Shown: piece after piece, positions 1 to 9,917 of the stretch
Position numbering within the stretch: the stretch's first letter is position 1
Layout: the number at the start of each line of letters is the position of its first letter
NCBI GenBank assembly: GCA_008931825.1
Contig: QXVZ01033016.1
Span: 3,305 to 44,046, forward strand
DNA length: 40,742 nucleotides
Direction: 5' to 3'
Source: Phallusia fumigata
Lineage: Eukaryota; Chordata; Ascidiacea; Phlebobranchia; Ascidiidae
The notes under the pieces: generated by a model
Database searches by the model: none
Told to the model about the DNA's origin: nothing
The model's input: only the letters and a program-made list of their open reading frames with translations
Made by a program: the position numbers and the translations under genes

Positions 1-669
1 GGGATTCTAAAATGCCCATACTAAAGTGTGATTTAGAATGCATTGTATATATTATTGTTTAATTAGAGAGTTACAAAACATTCAAGTTACAAAAACGCGC
101 CACGTAAATCGAGGCACTCAGCGGGTTGAAACGGGAAATTCCCATGACACATTTCTATACAGGTTAACCTGCATCACTAACTCAATCATGTAAATAAGCT
201 TTTTGTCTTCTTTAAAAAAGAGGACCCATAATTAACCGCATCAAAAATACCAATGGGACATATATGTTGAGATGCATGTTTCGTACCTTTGCATTCCACC
301 TTGGTTGTCACAGATCTGCAAGAAACATTAATTGTTTTTAAAAAATTTTCAAATCAGTTGTGTATAAAAGGCACATACACCCAAAATGCACGAATGCTGC
401 CTTATGGGTAGATAATTACAGACTACTTAAACATTTTTTTTGGTGTAAAGCAAGTAGGGGCGGGCAAACCAGAATACCAAATCCTATTCTGTTTTATTTA
501 TATTCTGCAATGTATAACAAGCAACATAAAAGGATTTAATAGTGAGAAAGCCTAAAAGTATTGCAGTGCAACAATACAAACATAATTTTGCTTTTCATCA
601 ACAAGGGCTTACAGCACACCACATCTGATCAGGCTCCCTTCATTTGCCACCCACCCAACCATTTGCCAC
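1..669. other. No recognised gene (apart from a candidate micro-exon)
   Basis: AT-rich sequence with no long open frame on either strand. The only gene-like signal is the candidate minus-strand 29-nt exon at 287-315, listed separately. Sequence from roughly 480 onward may belong to the decayed hAT-like copy that is clearer from 670. Confidence 0.5.
287..315 (-). other. Candidate 29-nt minus-strand exon
   Basis: On the minus strand a pyrimidine-rich acceptor (tttcttgcag, AG at 317-316) and a donor (AAAG|gtacga, gt at 286-285) bracket 29 nt. If it follows the putative first exon ending at 2834, the phases fit: that exon ends with two bases of a codon and this one begins with the third, then nine open codons. 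The join would skip about 2.5 kb of repeats. Short splice-site pairs occur by chance, so support is weak without a transcript. Confidence 0.25.
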
Positions 670-1129
670 CCACCCTTGTTTTTAATCCTGAATATTGCAT
701 CCAAGAATTATACTAATTTTGACAGAATGACATGCAGAATTGCAAGTGATAAGCAACAATAAATGTTCGTACTGCATGACTTCTATACCCACAGTTGATT
801 TCCCTTTTACCATGCAAAAGTTATTAAATGTGCGTTCATTATTAGTTACATGCGATCATTGTAAAAAAATTTTGTCAGTGAAAGGCCTAAGCCAACAGGA
901 CAATTACAACTTTTTGCTCTGATACCACCACAAATGCACAACTAAAATGAGTTGCACAATCAATGACGCATTTAAGTTTTTGCTGATGCATAATCTCCCG
1001 GTATTTGTTGTGCCTTGTGGTATTGTCAACCATTTTCATGTTGAACACATGTCCGGTTATTAGCTAAACAACATTGCATCAGAGGTGCTGCCTCTGTAAA
1101 TGCCACTTGCATCAATACAAAGTGCATAA

Positions 1130-1363
1130 AGGCTGATTCACACCAGATGCGTTTAACAGCTTGCGGTACAGTTTCTTAATCTCGCGGCAAGCAACTGGGC
1201 ACTTACTCCAGCCGGGACCAAAGTCTATCTATCAAACATAAAACACTTTGGCCATGTTTGATAGATAAACTTTGGTCGCAGCTGGTGTAAATGCCCCACT
1301 GCTTGCCCCGAGATTAAAAAACCGTACCGCAAGCCGTAAAACGCATCTGGTGTGAATCAGCCT
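1130..1363. mobile_element. Palindromic MITE (PIF/Harbinger-type, TAA target duplication)
   Basis: The 234-bp element begins AGGCTGATTCACACCAGATG and ends with its reverse complement. The two halves remain complementary nearly to the centre (for example ccaaagt...tatcaaaca against tgtttgatagataaactttgg), so the whole element is a foldback. It is bounded by TAA at 1127-1129 and 1364-1366. Three-base TAA/TTA target duplications are typical of PIF/Harbinger elements. There is no coding capacity, so it would need a transposase supplied elsewhere. Confidence 0.9.
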
Positions 1364-1432
1364 TAAGAATTACACATGTATGTTTACATGCCTTTTAGAT
1401 GAAATAATATTGGTTTCAATCACCTGATGTAT

Positions 1433-1579
1433 ATGTCAAACTTGGGTTTGTATTTATAGCAGAGCATATGTACACATATATATGTCAAATTTGGGTTTGT
1501 GTTTATAGCATAGCATATGTACACACATATATGTCAAATTTGGGTTCGTATCTGCTTGTATTTCATTTTTTTAACTCAA
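1433..1579. repeat. 49-bp tandem repeat, about three units
   Basis: The phrase atgtcaaa(c/t)ttgggtt starts at 1433, 1482 and 1531, an exact 49-bp spacing, with atttatagcanagcatatgtacaca between occurrences. The third unit is incomplete. It is a local expansion inside the hAT-like copy; the same phrase occurs once in the copy at 28791-29389 (atggcaaatttggcttcg). Confidence 0.85.
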
Positions 1580-1588
1580 ACATCCCTA

Positions 1589-2400
1589 GCTTCCACCTTG
1601 AATGTTTCATTCTGTTTGTACAATTTTCTACAAGTTCAGCTGTATTTGGACAGGACAGGGATGAAACAAGTTTATTAATAAGGTGGCAAAATTACATGCA
1701 CACAAATAGTAAAAGGATTTGGAATGTTATGTTGTTTTTCACATTTAACTATGCGATTGTTTATTGGTAAACCCTAAGCCAGTGTTACGCTACATTAAGG
1801 TTGTACTGTAGCAAAAAAACTATGATTACATGCAACTGTAATATTTAATGCAACACTTGCTTTAGCTTAATCATTGCCAGAACATTAGTGGAATGGTAAA
1901 TGCCAAACCTATCACTTGTCAGGAAGATTCTTCATTAATCATGTAATGCTCTGGTTAACTTCACAACAATGACAGTTCTATATCTACGTTGTTTTTTTGA
2001 CTATCACAATAAATTTGCAGTTCTCAACTTTTACATTTAATCAGCATAAGTTTGTTTTTTAAAGTGCGAAGTTCAGAAAAACCAGAAACGGTAAAGTTAA
2101 AATTACAATAGTAGGAAGAAAAGAAAATTACATGGTCAGAATGCCAGTAACCCCAACCCTATCGACAAAAAAGGTAAACAATAAAAACAAAGATATGAGA
2201 GAAATCAACTATAAAAGAGAGAAAAGGCTCTCTGTTCTAAAGTTGAGTGACATATTTCTGCTAGTAAAAGGGTAAATTTTAAGTATTTGGTGATGTAAAG
2301 TTTAACTTTTACTAAATGTACCCCAAACAAGCACAAGTCTATGTTGTATGTACAGCACAACATCACTACACATAAAAAACCATTGGTGTTAGGCAAGCAT
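1589..2400. other. Intergenic, no recognised gene
   Basis: AT-rich, with no convincing coding frame. A block at about 2280-2340 (taagtatttggtgatgtaaa and following) recurs in altered form at about 3525-3600, so at least part of this stretch is repeated locally. Confidence 0.5.
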
Positions 2401-2407
2401 TAAACTG

Positions 2408-2580
2408 TAAATATTTTGGCATGTATGTTGCCACATGTACAACATGCAATGAACAGTATGTTGGGCAAACAAAAAACATTTCTGCACTTTGTGGAACCAA
2501 CGTAGATCTGTCTGAAAGGATTGTGAAGTGAAGGCCAATGATGGTAATGCAACACACCACTATGCTGTCAAACATACAAG
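2408..2580 (+). pseudogene. GIY-YIG endonuclease remnant, Penelope-like retroelement
   Basis: Read forward from 2419, the sequence gives GMYVATCTTCNEQYVGQT, followed by KNISALCG and a stop at about 2531. The spacing of two cysteines before Q-Y-V-G-Q-T is the hallmark of the GIY-YIG endonuclease at the C-terminus of Penelope-like elements. A +1 shift after the stop continues with GNATHHYAVKHT, like the conserved histidine-containing segment after the GIY-YIG core. No reverse transcriptase was found upstream, so this is a broken fragment. The family is inferred from the motif. Confidence 0.5.
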
Positions 2581-2654
2581 GATTTCTGCCACACATCCCA
2601 ACATCGCAACCACTTTCTGCCACACATCCCAACATTGTAACCACTAGAGCTATA

Positions 2655-2775
2655 GGAGGCAATCAAAATGGATGACACTTCAACATAGCCATATCTACCA
2701 ACTGCAAAAGTTTTATCCAGATCTGTCAAACATTTTATGCTATAAGTGTATGGACAAGCTGCAGAAAACAACAAT
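2655..2775 (-). repeat. Interspersed repeat, reverse copy of the 40.2-kb family
   Basis: On the minus strand this reads as a tgt(c/t)catacac...gacagatctggataaaactt block that parallels the ttcgatgaaactttttcagt block at about 40260 and the copy at 40630. It covers the tail of the minus-strand open frame beginning at 3270. Confidence 0.5.
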
Positions 2776-2833
2776 AATATGTCCCTTTAAGGAGGGGGAT
2801 TCATAAAACAGATATAATAACCCCATTATTAAC

Positions 2834-2976
2834 CTGGCTTTGTTAAGATCCTGGCTTTGAAGGTGTAATTCTTGACCAGTAACACTTTTGCTTTTTACAT
2901 CTCCGATTGCATCTTGTGGCTTCTTGGCATTTGGCAATGTTGAAAAGTAGTTGAATAAAGTTTTGCGTTTAGACAT
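2834..2976 (-). CDS. Putative first coding exon with PIP-box-like N-terminus (MSH6-like?)
   Basis: A minus-strand open frame runs 3270-2740, but the convincing part is internal: an ATG at 2976 gives MSKRKTLFNYFSTLPNAKKP and ends at a donor CCAG|gttaat (exon end 2834, 47 codons plus two bases). The start resembles the MSH6 N-terminus, where a PCNA-interacting box of the form QxTLxxFF sits right after the initiator. Here K-T-L-F-N-Y-F occupies that place, followed by a basic, lysine-rich linker. Many PCNA clients share this pattern, so MSH6 is a guess. The remaining exons would lie to the left, mostly outside the window. Sequence from 2833 down to 2740 is read-through into a repeat. Confidence 0.35.
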
Positions 2977-3279
2977 TTTTGTACAAAACACAATTCCTTG
3001 CAACTTTAATTCATGATACCTGTTGCACAAAACAAGATTGTCATATAAATGTACATGTTTAGAGTCTGCGTCATCAAGTCTGACTATTTTTCTGAATCCC
3101 TGTGATAGTTGCATTGGTTTAATATGGGCTGTAAACAGGTCGCCTAAGCATAGACTATGTTGCCATTTGTAACAGGAACAAGCACAGCACAGTGTAGATG
3201 GTAAACAACTTAGTAGTTTAAATTTAAAACATAACAAATTTAACTGCACAAATTTAATCATAGTGGACAAATAATAAAA

Positions 3280-4680
3280 CCTTTACACTATAACATGTAC
3301 ATATGCTATAAATGTTTTATATGCTATAATTACTCAAACTTAAATTTGGAAAAATAGGATTTTATTTACACGCTTTAACACCAAGCCACATACTTGAGAT
3401 ATGTCAAAGTTAATGTTTTGTGTGACTGTTTAGCTTAACAATTTGCTAACTTGGCAGCTGTATCAGCCAACAAAATTTTTGACTGCAGTAGGAAATATAT
3501 AAAGTGTATGTTTGATATAGCAGCGCTGACGTAAGTATTTGGTGATTTGAAGGTTTAACTTTACAAAATGTATATGTACCAAACATAACATGTGTCGTTG
3601 TTGCAGAAAACACTAGTTCAGGTTCAGGGGGATACCTATGTTGGATTATGATCATTTTTGCTGTACAACTGTGATGATTATCAACACATCTAACTACTTA
3701 GTGATGTACATAACTATCTACTCAACTTAAATAACCAACTAATATAAGTAACTTAAACAACCCAACCCTCCTGCGCATTTCAATTACGCTCTCGTCAACA
3801 AAAGTAGCAACAGACGAAATCATAAACTAGAATATTTAAGAGTCAGATTAATACACAACGGTCACTACAAGGTAACTCTTGGATCTATTGGGCCAAACAA
3901 AGCAATTGGTACGCCACAATGACCAAACCACAAACTGGTAAAAATTTTTTAATTCAATATTTTTATTTATTTGAGCCATTTTAGTGGGCTAGCAGAATTG
4001 GGGTTAAGAGTAAAACAAACCCCTGTGACCCAGAGCATATCCATTGGGCTCACAGGTGACACACCCTTATTTTCTTTATAGGCTGTTATGGCAATATATC
4101 ACCTGCGATAATTATCATTCAAATAAGCCAAACATTTTATGGCAAAAGTTCATGAGCATGGATAACCTGTTGAAGACAAAAAGGTAAAAAAAAACAAAGT
4201 AAAAACAATAAATATACAAGTAACAAACAGACCCACAAAAGCAGTGTTTAAAGACACTTGCACATGTCCGCTTATCGTCATGCGTCATAGCCATGCTTGC
4301 ATTTCTTTCCCGCTTCTCATATTTGGGGAAAACCCATTTTAGCAAACATTGCTGCATCGAAAATGCACTGTTGTTGCTGCATGTTTTATGGTTCCTAATG
4401 TTTTGTGTATTATTGGAAAGGTTATGGCCAAAGTGCTGTTTCATAACAACCTTAACAAGTAAGGTGTGATGGTGAAGCGGAAGCGTCTTATACTTTGATC
4501 CAAGGATTGTGTCGAAATTTTTCGGCTCGAGTGAAAAGAGAGGAGCGAGGCGCACACCTCACACTTTTTGGTCCTTTTTGCCCCAAATGAACTGAGTCAA
4601 ACACTGTTTTGGTACCTTTCAAATAAAAAGCGTATGGCATTGTTAGGGTTTTATTTTAACAAAACTGCTTGCGTAATTCG
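3280..4680. other. Intergenic, no recognised gene
   Basis: Open frames on both strands are short and lack domain-like character or good splice sites. A block at about 3525-3600 repeats part of 2280-2340. A minus-strand 146-codon open frame (4555-4115) is low-complexity and rich in F, C and Y, as expected of AT-rich noise. Confidence 0.45.
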
Positions 4681-4689
4681 TGTATGCTT

Positions 4690-4935
4690 TGTGTCAATGC
4701 TAGCGGCATTTACAGACGTAACAGCGCCGTTCAGTGCTGCTTGTTTCAGTTTTAGCTATAACTCAGGCAAGGCATGTGGAGCTTTACGTTAAATACACAG
4801 TTCTTACTGTTGTTTTGTTACTTGCAATGCTGCATATCATTGTGCCAAATGCAATATAACACTTGGATTCGATATTCTGGATTCTAACCAACTGTTCTAG
4901 AATAGCCAGCTAATCTACTTTTAACATTCTTCCTA
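4690..4935. mobile_element. Fragment of the hAT-like repeat family
   Basis: The blocks gcggcatttacagacgtaac, tgttttgttacttgcaatgc and the terminal tctagaatagccagctaatc parallel the copy at 39324-40090 (ggcattcacagacgcaacag, gttttgttgcttgcagttct, then the end). The other terminus is not recognisable, so this is probably a truncated copy. Confidence 0.4.
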
Positions 4936-5078
4936 CTAACTGTTGATAATAAGGTTGTCTTTTAACTAAATTGCATTTAAATAGTGTGTTTAGAATTTGA
5001 CCGATATTTGACAAGCATTGAACCGGTCAATTGACCAGATTTTTTTACCAGTCGAATACCCAACCCTATAGTTTCAAG

Positions 5079-5227
5079 CAAGAGCGCAGCCAGCCCAAAA
5101 TTTTGAGGGGGCCATGTAACCAAACTTAATGTACTTGGGAATTTCTCCAGGAGATGCCTACTTCAATGTACAATTTTTAAATTTGGGAGGGGCCATGGCC
5201 ACTTTCGCCCCCTTGGTTACGCCCCTG
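5079..5227. mobile_element. 149-bp hAT-type MITE
   Basis: The left end reads CAAGAGCGCAGCC and the right end ggttacgcccctg, an imperfect inverted pair of the CAGGGGCGTAACC type common in animal hAT MITEs. Flanks are gtttcaag (5071-5078) and gtttcaat (5228-5235), an 8-bp duplication with one mismatch. It lies at the 3' border of the minus-strand BEL/Pao remnant and probably inserted into it or next to it. Confidence 0.65.
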
Positions 5228-5239
5228 GTTTCAATGTGC

Positions 5240-6750
5240 CAATTAAGGAGTGCAACCAAGCGACAGCCTTCTTCAACCGGTAAGGAAGAAACCGTTCAAT
5301 TAATCGATCTTCGGGAGACACGGACGAACCAGACAGTAAAATGGACTGCCATTTTACTGCATTCCCACTGGCATAAACTTTTGGGTATGTCAGGTAGCTG
5401 CACTGGACACGAAGCTATTCCTCTTCACTCATCCAGAAAAACGCGATGCGTCATCCGCGTGATTCAGATCGGTCGGAACATACTTCCAACGTTTGATGTC
5501 GCTGTGTCGCTTAATTTCAGAAACCCGGCTTGCAATTGTAAAGGATCTGCAGCAATTGTGCGGTAGCCACCAATGCCACCTCCTGGAGAAAAGCGAGTCG
5601 ATCAGTACACCCACTAAGCTATTCATGAGATACCCTGCAGCAGCACGTCGTTTGACGCAACCCTTTTGCATTTGGCTGCGCAATCAAACACCACGCGAAC
5701 TTTTCTGGGCTTTCGTGGGTGTAAGACTTAATGATGGGGGATAAACCATTTTTCATTTCAATCATCACACTGACCGTCGACTGAAACAGCGAAACCCTTG
5801 TCAACGCAACTCTGCATGGCTGTGACGTACTTACCATCAGGACGTGAGGTCGTCGTCATTCAGGAAATCCCTTTTAATCCAACCGCTCGTTTTTCCTCCA
5901 CTGCCAGATTGTCAGTCAATTTCGGAGCACCTGGTCTCCATGGGAGCGGAAGATGAAAATGGCTGTCTGTGTGTTCAACATATTTTTCATTATTTCCAAA
6001 ACCATTCGATCCTTCCTGGACGTCGGGTTTCCGCAGACAGCAGTGGTGTCTCTAAAATTCATTTCCCACAAACGATTGATCTTTTGCGACAGTGATCCGT
6101 TTATTAATGAAACAAAATTGTATTTAACAGTCGATGAAGACAACCAATCAGCGACCATTCCAATGGGGTCTTCCAGGCACAAATTTCTGGGCATCCTTTA
6201 AGCACGCGCTCAACACCAACCGCTAAGGGCACGTCAATGCCAATAAGTAAAGTGACCGTGACGCAATCTACTTGGGAAACCCACAAAGAGTCGGAAGTTT
6301 GTCAAGAGCTTCTCTGGCCAAAGTTGCATTTGGCTTTGTCGGAATCTCATCGATGTTAAAAGCGTTGCGTATTTCGATTTGCTCGTCCGAGTCCAGCGGA
6401 GACACTGCCCGTTTCGCCACATCTCGTTGGTATGACTTCTTGGACGACGAAGTCTGCGAAGATATATCGCGCCGGGCACCCAAACCGCCCAACACACCCC
6501 TTAATCTTTTGCTGTAAAACGTTGCCGTTGACCCGGGATCGATAAACACGTATGTCCCTACCTCGCGGTTTTTGTACCCCACCCTCATGGAAACGACGCA
6601 AAGAAAAACACCATTTAAAAAAAAACAAATACGCAATAAAACGCTATACATTCTTCTGCGTTCCGTGCTTTCACTACGCTTCATTGGGTCTGGTTGAATC
6701 AGTCTGTAATAGAAGAAACTAAACAACTGTAGTTTCCGAGTGAATCTGTT
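5240..6750 (-). pseudogene. BEL/Pao retrotransposon polyprotein remnant
   Basis: On the minus strand, pieces of a BEL/Pao polyprotein appear in order but in shifting frames. First comes the A17-type aspartic protease region (YKNREV, then FIDPGSTATF) near 6560-6520, then TLLIGIDVPLAVGVERV near 6250 and a decayed GWVINGPL-like segment near 6150. Next is the pre-RT segment near 6050-5900, then an RT start (PRKPRKVRVVFDCAAK) near 5730-5680. After this it jumps to an RNase H-side motif, RWKYVPTDLNHADDASR, near 5470. The middle of the reverse transcriptase is absent and there are several frameshifts and stops, so the copy is dead. No LTRs were recognised. The forward open frames over this interval (5129-5566, 5844-6095 and others) are antisense shadows. 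Confidence 0.8.
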
Positions 6751-7570
6751 CAAGTATTAGAACACACAAGGTTGTAAGGTGCCTGAAGAACAACAAAATC
6801 GTACAAAACCCAAAATGTGGTTAAACTATTAAAAGCGGGTTTAAAGCAACCAAAATGTAACCCATTATTTGTGACCTAAAAATATGTATTGTGACTTCAT
6901 AACTTTGCTTCAATCGATATGCCATCATCTACACTAAAAAACAAAAGTCCCACCCCCAATAAGTTCAATGGATTTGCGCCACTGTACTGTATCAATAAGT
7001 TCGTTTAATTTTCAAGTAATTCTATCATCGTTAGGATGGTAATGTGGTGAATTTAGGTGATTTTTTTCAATCAACCACTATTGACTGCGGTAATAAGTTC
7101 AAAACATATATGCTGTCAAGGCAATTTTTTCATCGTCAGTGTAGTTTAATCCTTTCGTTATTTAGCATGTAGCCTACACTCCGCCCGACTGCACATTTTA
7201 TCGACTAGAACTGGGGCACTGTTACAGCACAACTGCCAAAGTGACGAAACAAATGAAAAATATACAGCTGCTTCACAAGCATGCTGAGGCGTTCTTTCTT
7301 TATGCGAGATTATCTGCAGTTAAACTAAAAAACTTTGAGTTTTGTATTTGTTTTGGCATTTCCTCATCACCATCAAATGTAAGAAAAAGTACAATCTGCC
7401 CTGATCTAGATAATGTCAGGCCAAAAAATAAATGTTTTCTGGTAAACCGGATATCCGCTTAATCCGGATGTCGGTCCAATCAAATCCGAATTAACCGAGG
7501 TTTACTGAACTTTAAAATAAAGTCACTTGTCTCAGCTACGTCCATTTACAGAAAAAACGATTCAAACTGA
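6751..7570. other. Intergenic between BEL/Pao remnant and troponin I 3' end
   Basis: No coding frame recognised. At 7441-7505 a short stretch with partly palindromic ccggatatccg and accgaggttta segments looks like a DNA-transposon end, but I found no matching partner or target duplication. Confidence 0.4.
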
Positions 7571-7573
7571 TCG

Positions 7574-7579
7574 TTTATT
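7574..7579 (-). promoter_or_regulatory. Polyadenylation signal of troponin I
   Basis: The plus strand reads tttatt, i.e. AATAAA on the minus strand, about 55 nt after the troponin I stop codon, a normal distance for a 3' end signal. Confidence 0.6.
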
Positions 7580-7633
7580 CTACCTTTTACGAGATAATAT
7601 TTAGATTACATCGATACGAAACAACGTTATCCA

Positions 7634-9415
7634 CTACTGCGCTCCCTCGAACATTGCCATTTTTCCTTCCATTCCGGCTTTTGCATCAATGCTGTCCCTC
7701 CAATCTTTTACTTCTCCCTGTAAAAAAAGAGTAGGCTTAAAACACGTTAACTCTTTTAGATGAATTTGTTTTACTTACGTCATCCTTTTTAACATCGACT
7801 TTTTTAACAGACTTTAAATTAGAACGCAAGTCCATGGAAACTTTATGCTTCGATCCTAGCAAAGCTCTTAACATTTGATCTGCAGATATCTTGACTCGGC
7901 GAAGTGGGGGTCGCTTGAACTTTCCTCGAAGGTCGAAAATTTGTTGGTTAAGATCCGCAATCTGAAAAACAATAAACACCGATCAGGTAGATGTATATAC
8001 TGTCTAAGGCACACCCTTCGTAACAATGTGCACATTATGCGCAATGTGTAACGTACACATATGACCCAACCACTTTTTTGGTGCCAACGACATACGTTTT
8101 CTGATTACAGGAAGGGTTTGTGATTATTTAAAATTGTTACAGCCACTAACGTACGTCGGGTTTTAGAAATTGTTTGTCCAGGCAGTAAATAGGTAATTTT
8201 TCGCAAAAAGTGATGTATTTTTTTGAGCGTTTTTGCACACTTATCTTAATAACTAACCTCATCATCATTCTTCTTAACTTTAAGTGCTATTTCATATCGC
8301 TGTTCATCCACCTGGTCGATTTTTGAATGGAGATCGCGACAGAGATCCTAGAGAAGTAAACTTGTTTTAGTAATAATCCATCGAAGTTTTGATTTTGAAA
8401 TTAGCTCGAGTTTTGGTTGTGACGTAATTTTTCGAATTTGATACCATGTCGTAATACTGCCTCGTGTCATTGCAGAGAAAAACGTTGTAATGATAACGTC
8501 ACGTTTAATCTTAAAACAATTCCCGTGGCTATGTACATTGCTGTGTGACTTCGATCTCGGAGAGTAACTACGCCCTGCCAGTCTTCTCTCTGGTACCCAA
8601 TCTTGAAACAGTTGGCCTGGGCTTCGGCCCCGTTCACATTTTTGGATTTGTACTTGATGTCTTCTTGAACAAACAATTTACCAACCGCACTGCATTGTGT
8701 CCAATTCTTCAAGAACCAGAGTGCGCAAGGCAAAGGAGGGCTAACGAGTATATGTTAATGTTTCCTACAACTTTGATTAGTAAATGATGTCAAAAGCGAG
8801 ATAATTCGGTTTCGGTCGAAACTTTTTAAATTCCGGTGGTCTAAACCTAATACCCATTTAAAAGGGCGCCGAGAAATATACATACATTTGATAATATACA
8901 TATTAAAACACAGGCAGGATGCAATTTTGGGTCACTGTTCTACAAGCCTTGTTTCCAGCACTATGTGAACTATTTGACCGACTTGCACTTTTTCTCAATC
9001 GTCTTTTACACAAACCAAGTTACCTAGTCAAAAAATTTAATTCATACCAGGAGTTCCTGTTGTTGCATCGTAAAAAGACTGCCCAGGGGATTCAAGCGTT
9101 TTGAAAGAGCGGCTTTCTTTTCTTCGGCTTTTTCTTCAGCTTCACGTTTTAGATCTTCACGAGCTTTATTTAGCATAAGCGATTTTAAGTGCAATTTTCT
9201 TTGGTGGGACATCTTATGCATTCCACTTTGCTGCAAATATTTGCTGTTAGTGATAAATCACTAGATACAAGGTCGGTTTAAGTTTAATCTACGTCCACAA
9301 CAGACTTGCAGTTAACGTTGTAACTAGGAAAATAAATTTATGTACTTCACATTTACTAGTTGTGTGCAAACGATCAAGTAATACTAATTAGTATTCTTAC
9401 CTTATCGTCCGTCAT
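7634..9415 (-). CDS. TnI: Troponin I, five coding exons
   Basis: This is the inhibitory subunit of the troponin complex on the thin filament; it binds actin-tropomyosin and troponin C and blocks actomyosin at low calcium. The exons, all in phase 0, are: 9415-9401 (MTDDK), 9230-9048 (61 codons, including [12 protein letters not shown], the troponin-C-binding helix), 8347-8258 ([10 protein letters not shown], the troponin-T coiled-coil region), 7961-7779 (the inhibitory core [20 protein letters not shown] and [15 protein letters not shown]) and 7717-7634 ([19 protein letters not shown], stop at 7636-7634). This gives 184 aa, like a vertebrate fast/slow isoform. Splice sites are all GT-AG and the junctions are cleanly in frame. 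Ascidians have one TnI gene with heart and body-wall isoforms; I see only this exon set for certain. The 5' end probably forms by spliced-leader trans-splicing. Confidence 0.95.
8467..8751 (-). other. Open frame in troponin I intron 2 (possible cassette exon)
   Basis: The 0.7-kb intron between the second and third troponin I exons contains a minus-strand frame open for over 80 codons, notable in AT-rich DNA. It is preceded by tttactaat and the acceptor-like atatactcgttag. The frame begins right at that AG in phase 0, and a possible donor follows TGGCAGGGC|gtagtt near 8595. Its translation ([20 protein letters not shown] and neighbours) does not resemble a known troponin I segment. It may be a heart-type alternative exon or simply chance. 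Confidence 0.25.
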
Positions 9416-9440
9416 TTTGGTTCCTGCACAAGCAACTTTT
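9416..9440 (-). promoter_or_regulatory. Trans-splice acceptor of troponin I (outron/exon boundary)
   Basis: On the minus strand, aaaagttgcttgtgcag precedes gaaccaaaATG, with AG at 9425-9424, so an acceptor lies only 8 nt upstream of the start codon and no upstream coding exon is visible. Ciona troponin I mRNA is known to receive a short spliced leader in trans at such a site. The site is seen here; trans rather than cis splicing is established for the Ciona gene and inferred for this copy. Confidence 0.75.
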
Positions 9441-9496
9441 ACTTTGAAAAGAACAAACCTAAACTGTTGAGAAGCAGTGTATAAGGCCCATGAATA

Positions 9497-9573
9497 CAGC
9501 TGGAATCAACAATCCCAGTCAAACAATTTAGCACGCAATAGGAAAAAAACATTGCCTTCTTTCCTGACAGCTG
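9497..9573 (-). promoter_or_regulatory. Pair of CAGCTG E-boxes upstream of troponin I
   Basis: CAGCTG occurs at 9497-9502 and 9568-9573, about 70 and 145 bp upstream of the acceptor. Palindromic CAGCTG is the preferred core for MyoD-family factors, and ascidian muscle genes are driven by a MyoD-family protein (MRF). The sites are seen; function is inference. Confidence 0.4.
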
Positions 9574-9917
9574 CATATTACGTTGGGGGATAGGTTAATG
9601 TGGTGTATTTATACTTATGACATACAGTCTACGAACAAGATTGGCATTAACAGATGTTTCTTGAGCAAATGTTAATCTTTACAACACCTTTTTTTCAGTG
9701 GGAATTTCATTTTGCTGAAAATATTAAATGTTTTTAGTGGCTTGGTAAGTTTGTGGTAAATTATGGTTGAGAGCAATTTTGACTAATAATGCACGGTGGC
9801 TATTCCTGGCCCATTTTTGCCAAAAACAAGTGCCAATTGTTATATGCTCATTGATAAAAACTGTTTTTTAATTTTAAAGAATACTAAACCCATGTGATGA
9901 CTCACCATGGGTTAGCG

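Larger units (their letters stand above)
670..1588. mobile_element. hAT-like non-autonomous element, decayed copy 1 (interrupted by a MITE)
   Basis: The stretch matches, with many changes, the better-preserved element at 28791-29389. Shared blocks include the tct/cctaagcca segment near 885, the gagttgcacaatcaatga block near 950 and the gatgaaataatattggtt block near 1399. The right end reads caaacatcccta at 1577-1588, like the terminal repeat of the other copy. The left terminus is not clear. The 234-bp palindromic MITE at 1130-1363 sits inside it, so this copy is older than the MITE. The 49-bp tandem repeats at 1433-1579 are a local expansion within this copy. Confidence 0.5.

Noticed and set aside
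4115-4555. 146-codon minus-strand open frame
   Set aside because: Low-complexity translation, no splice context, next to repeat sequence.
5129-6517. Plus-strand open frames of 80-145 codons
   Set aside because: All overlap the minus-strand BEL/Pao protein pieces, which have real motifs; the plus-strand translations have none.
7441-7505. Palindromic ccggatatccg / accgaggttta stretch as a transposon
   Set aside because: Only one end-like sequence, no matching terminus or target duplication.
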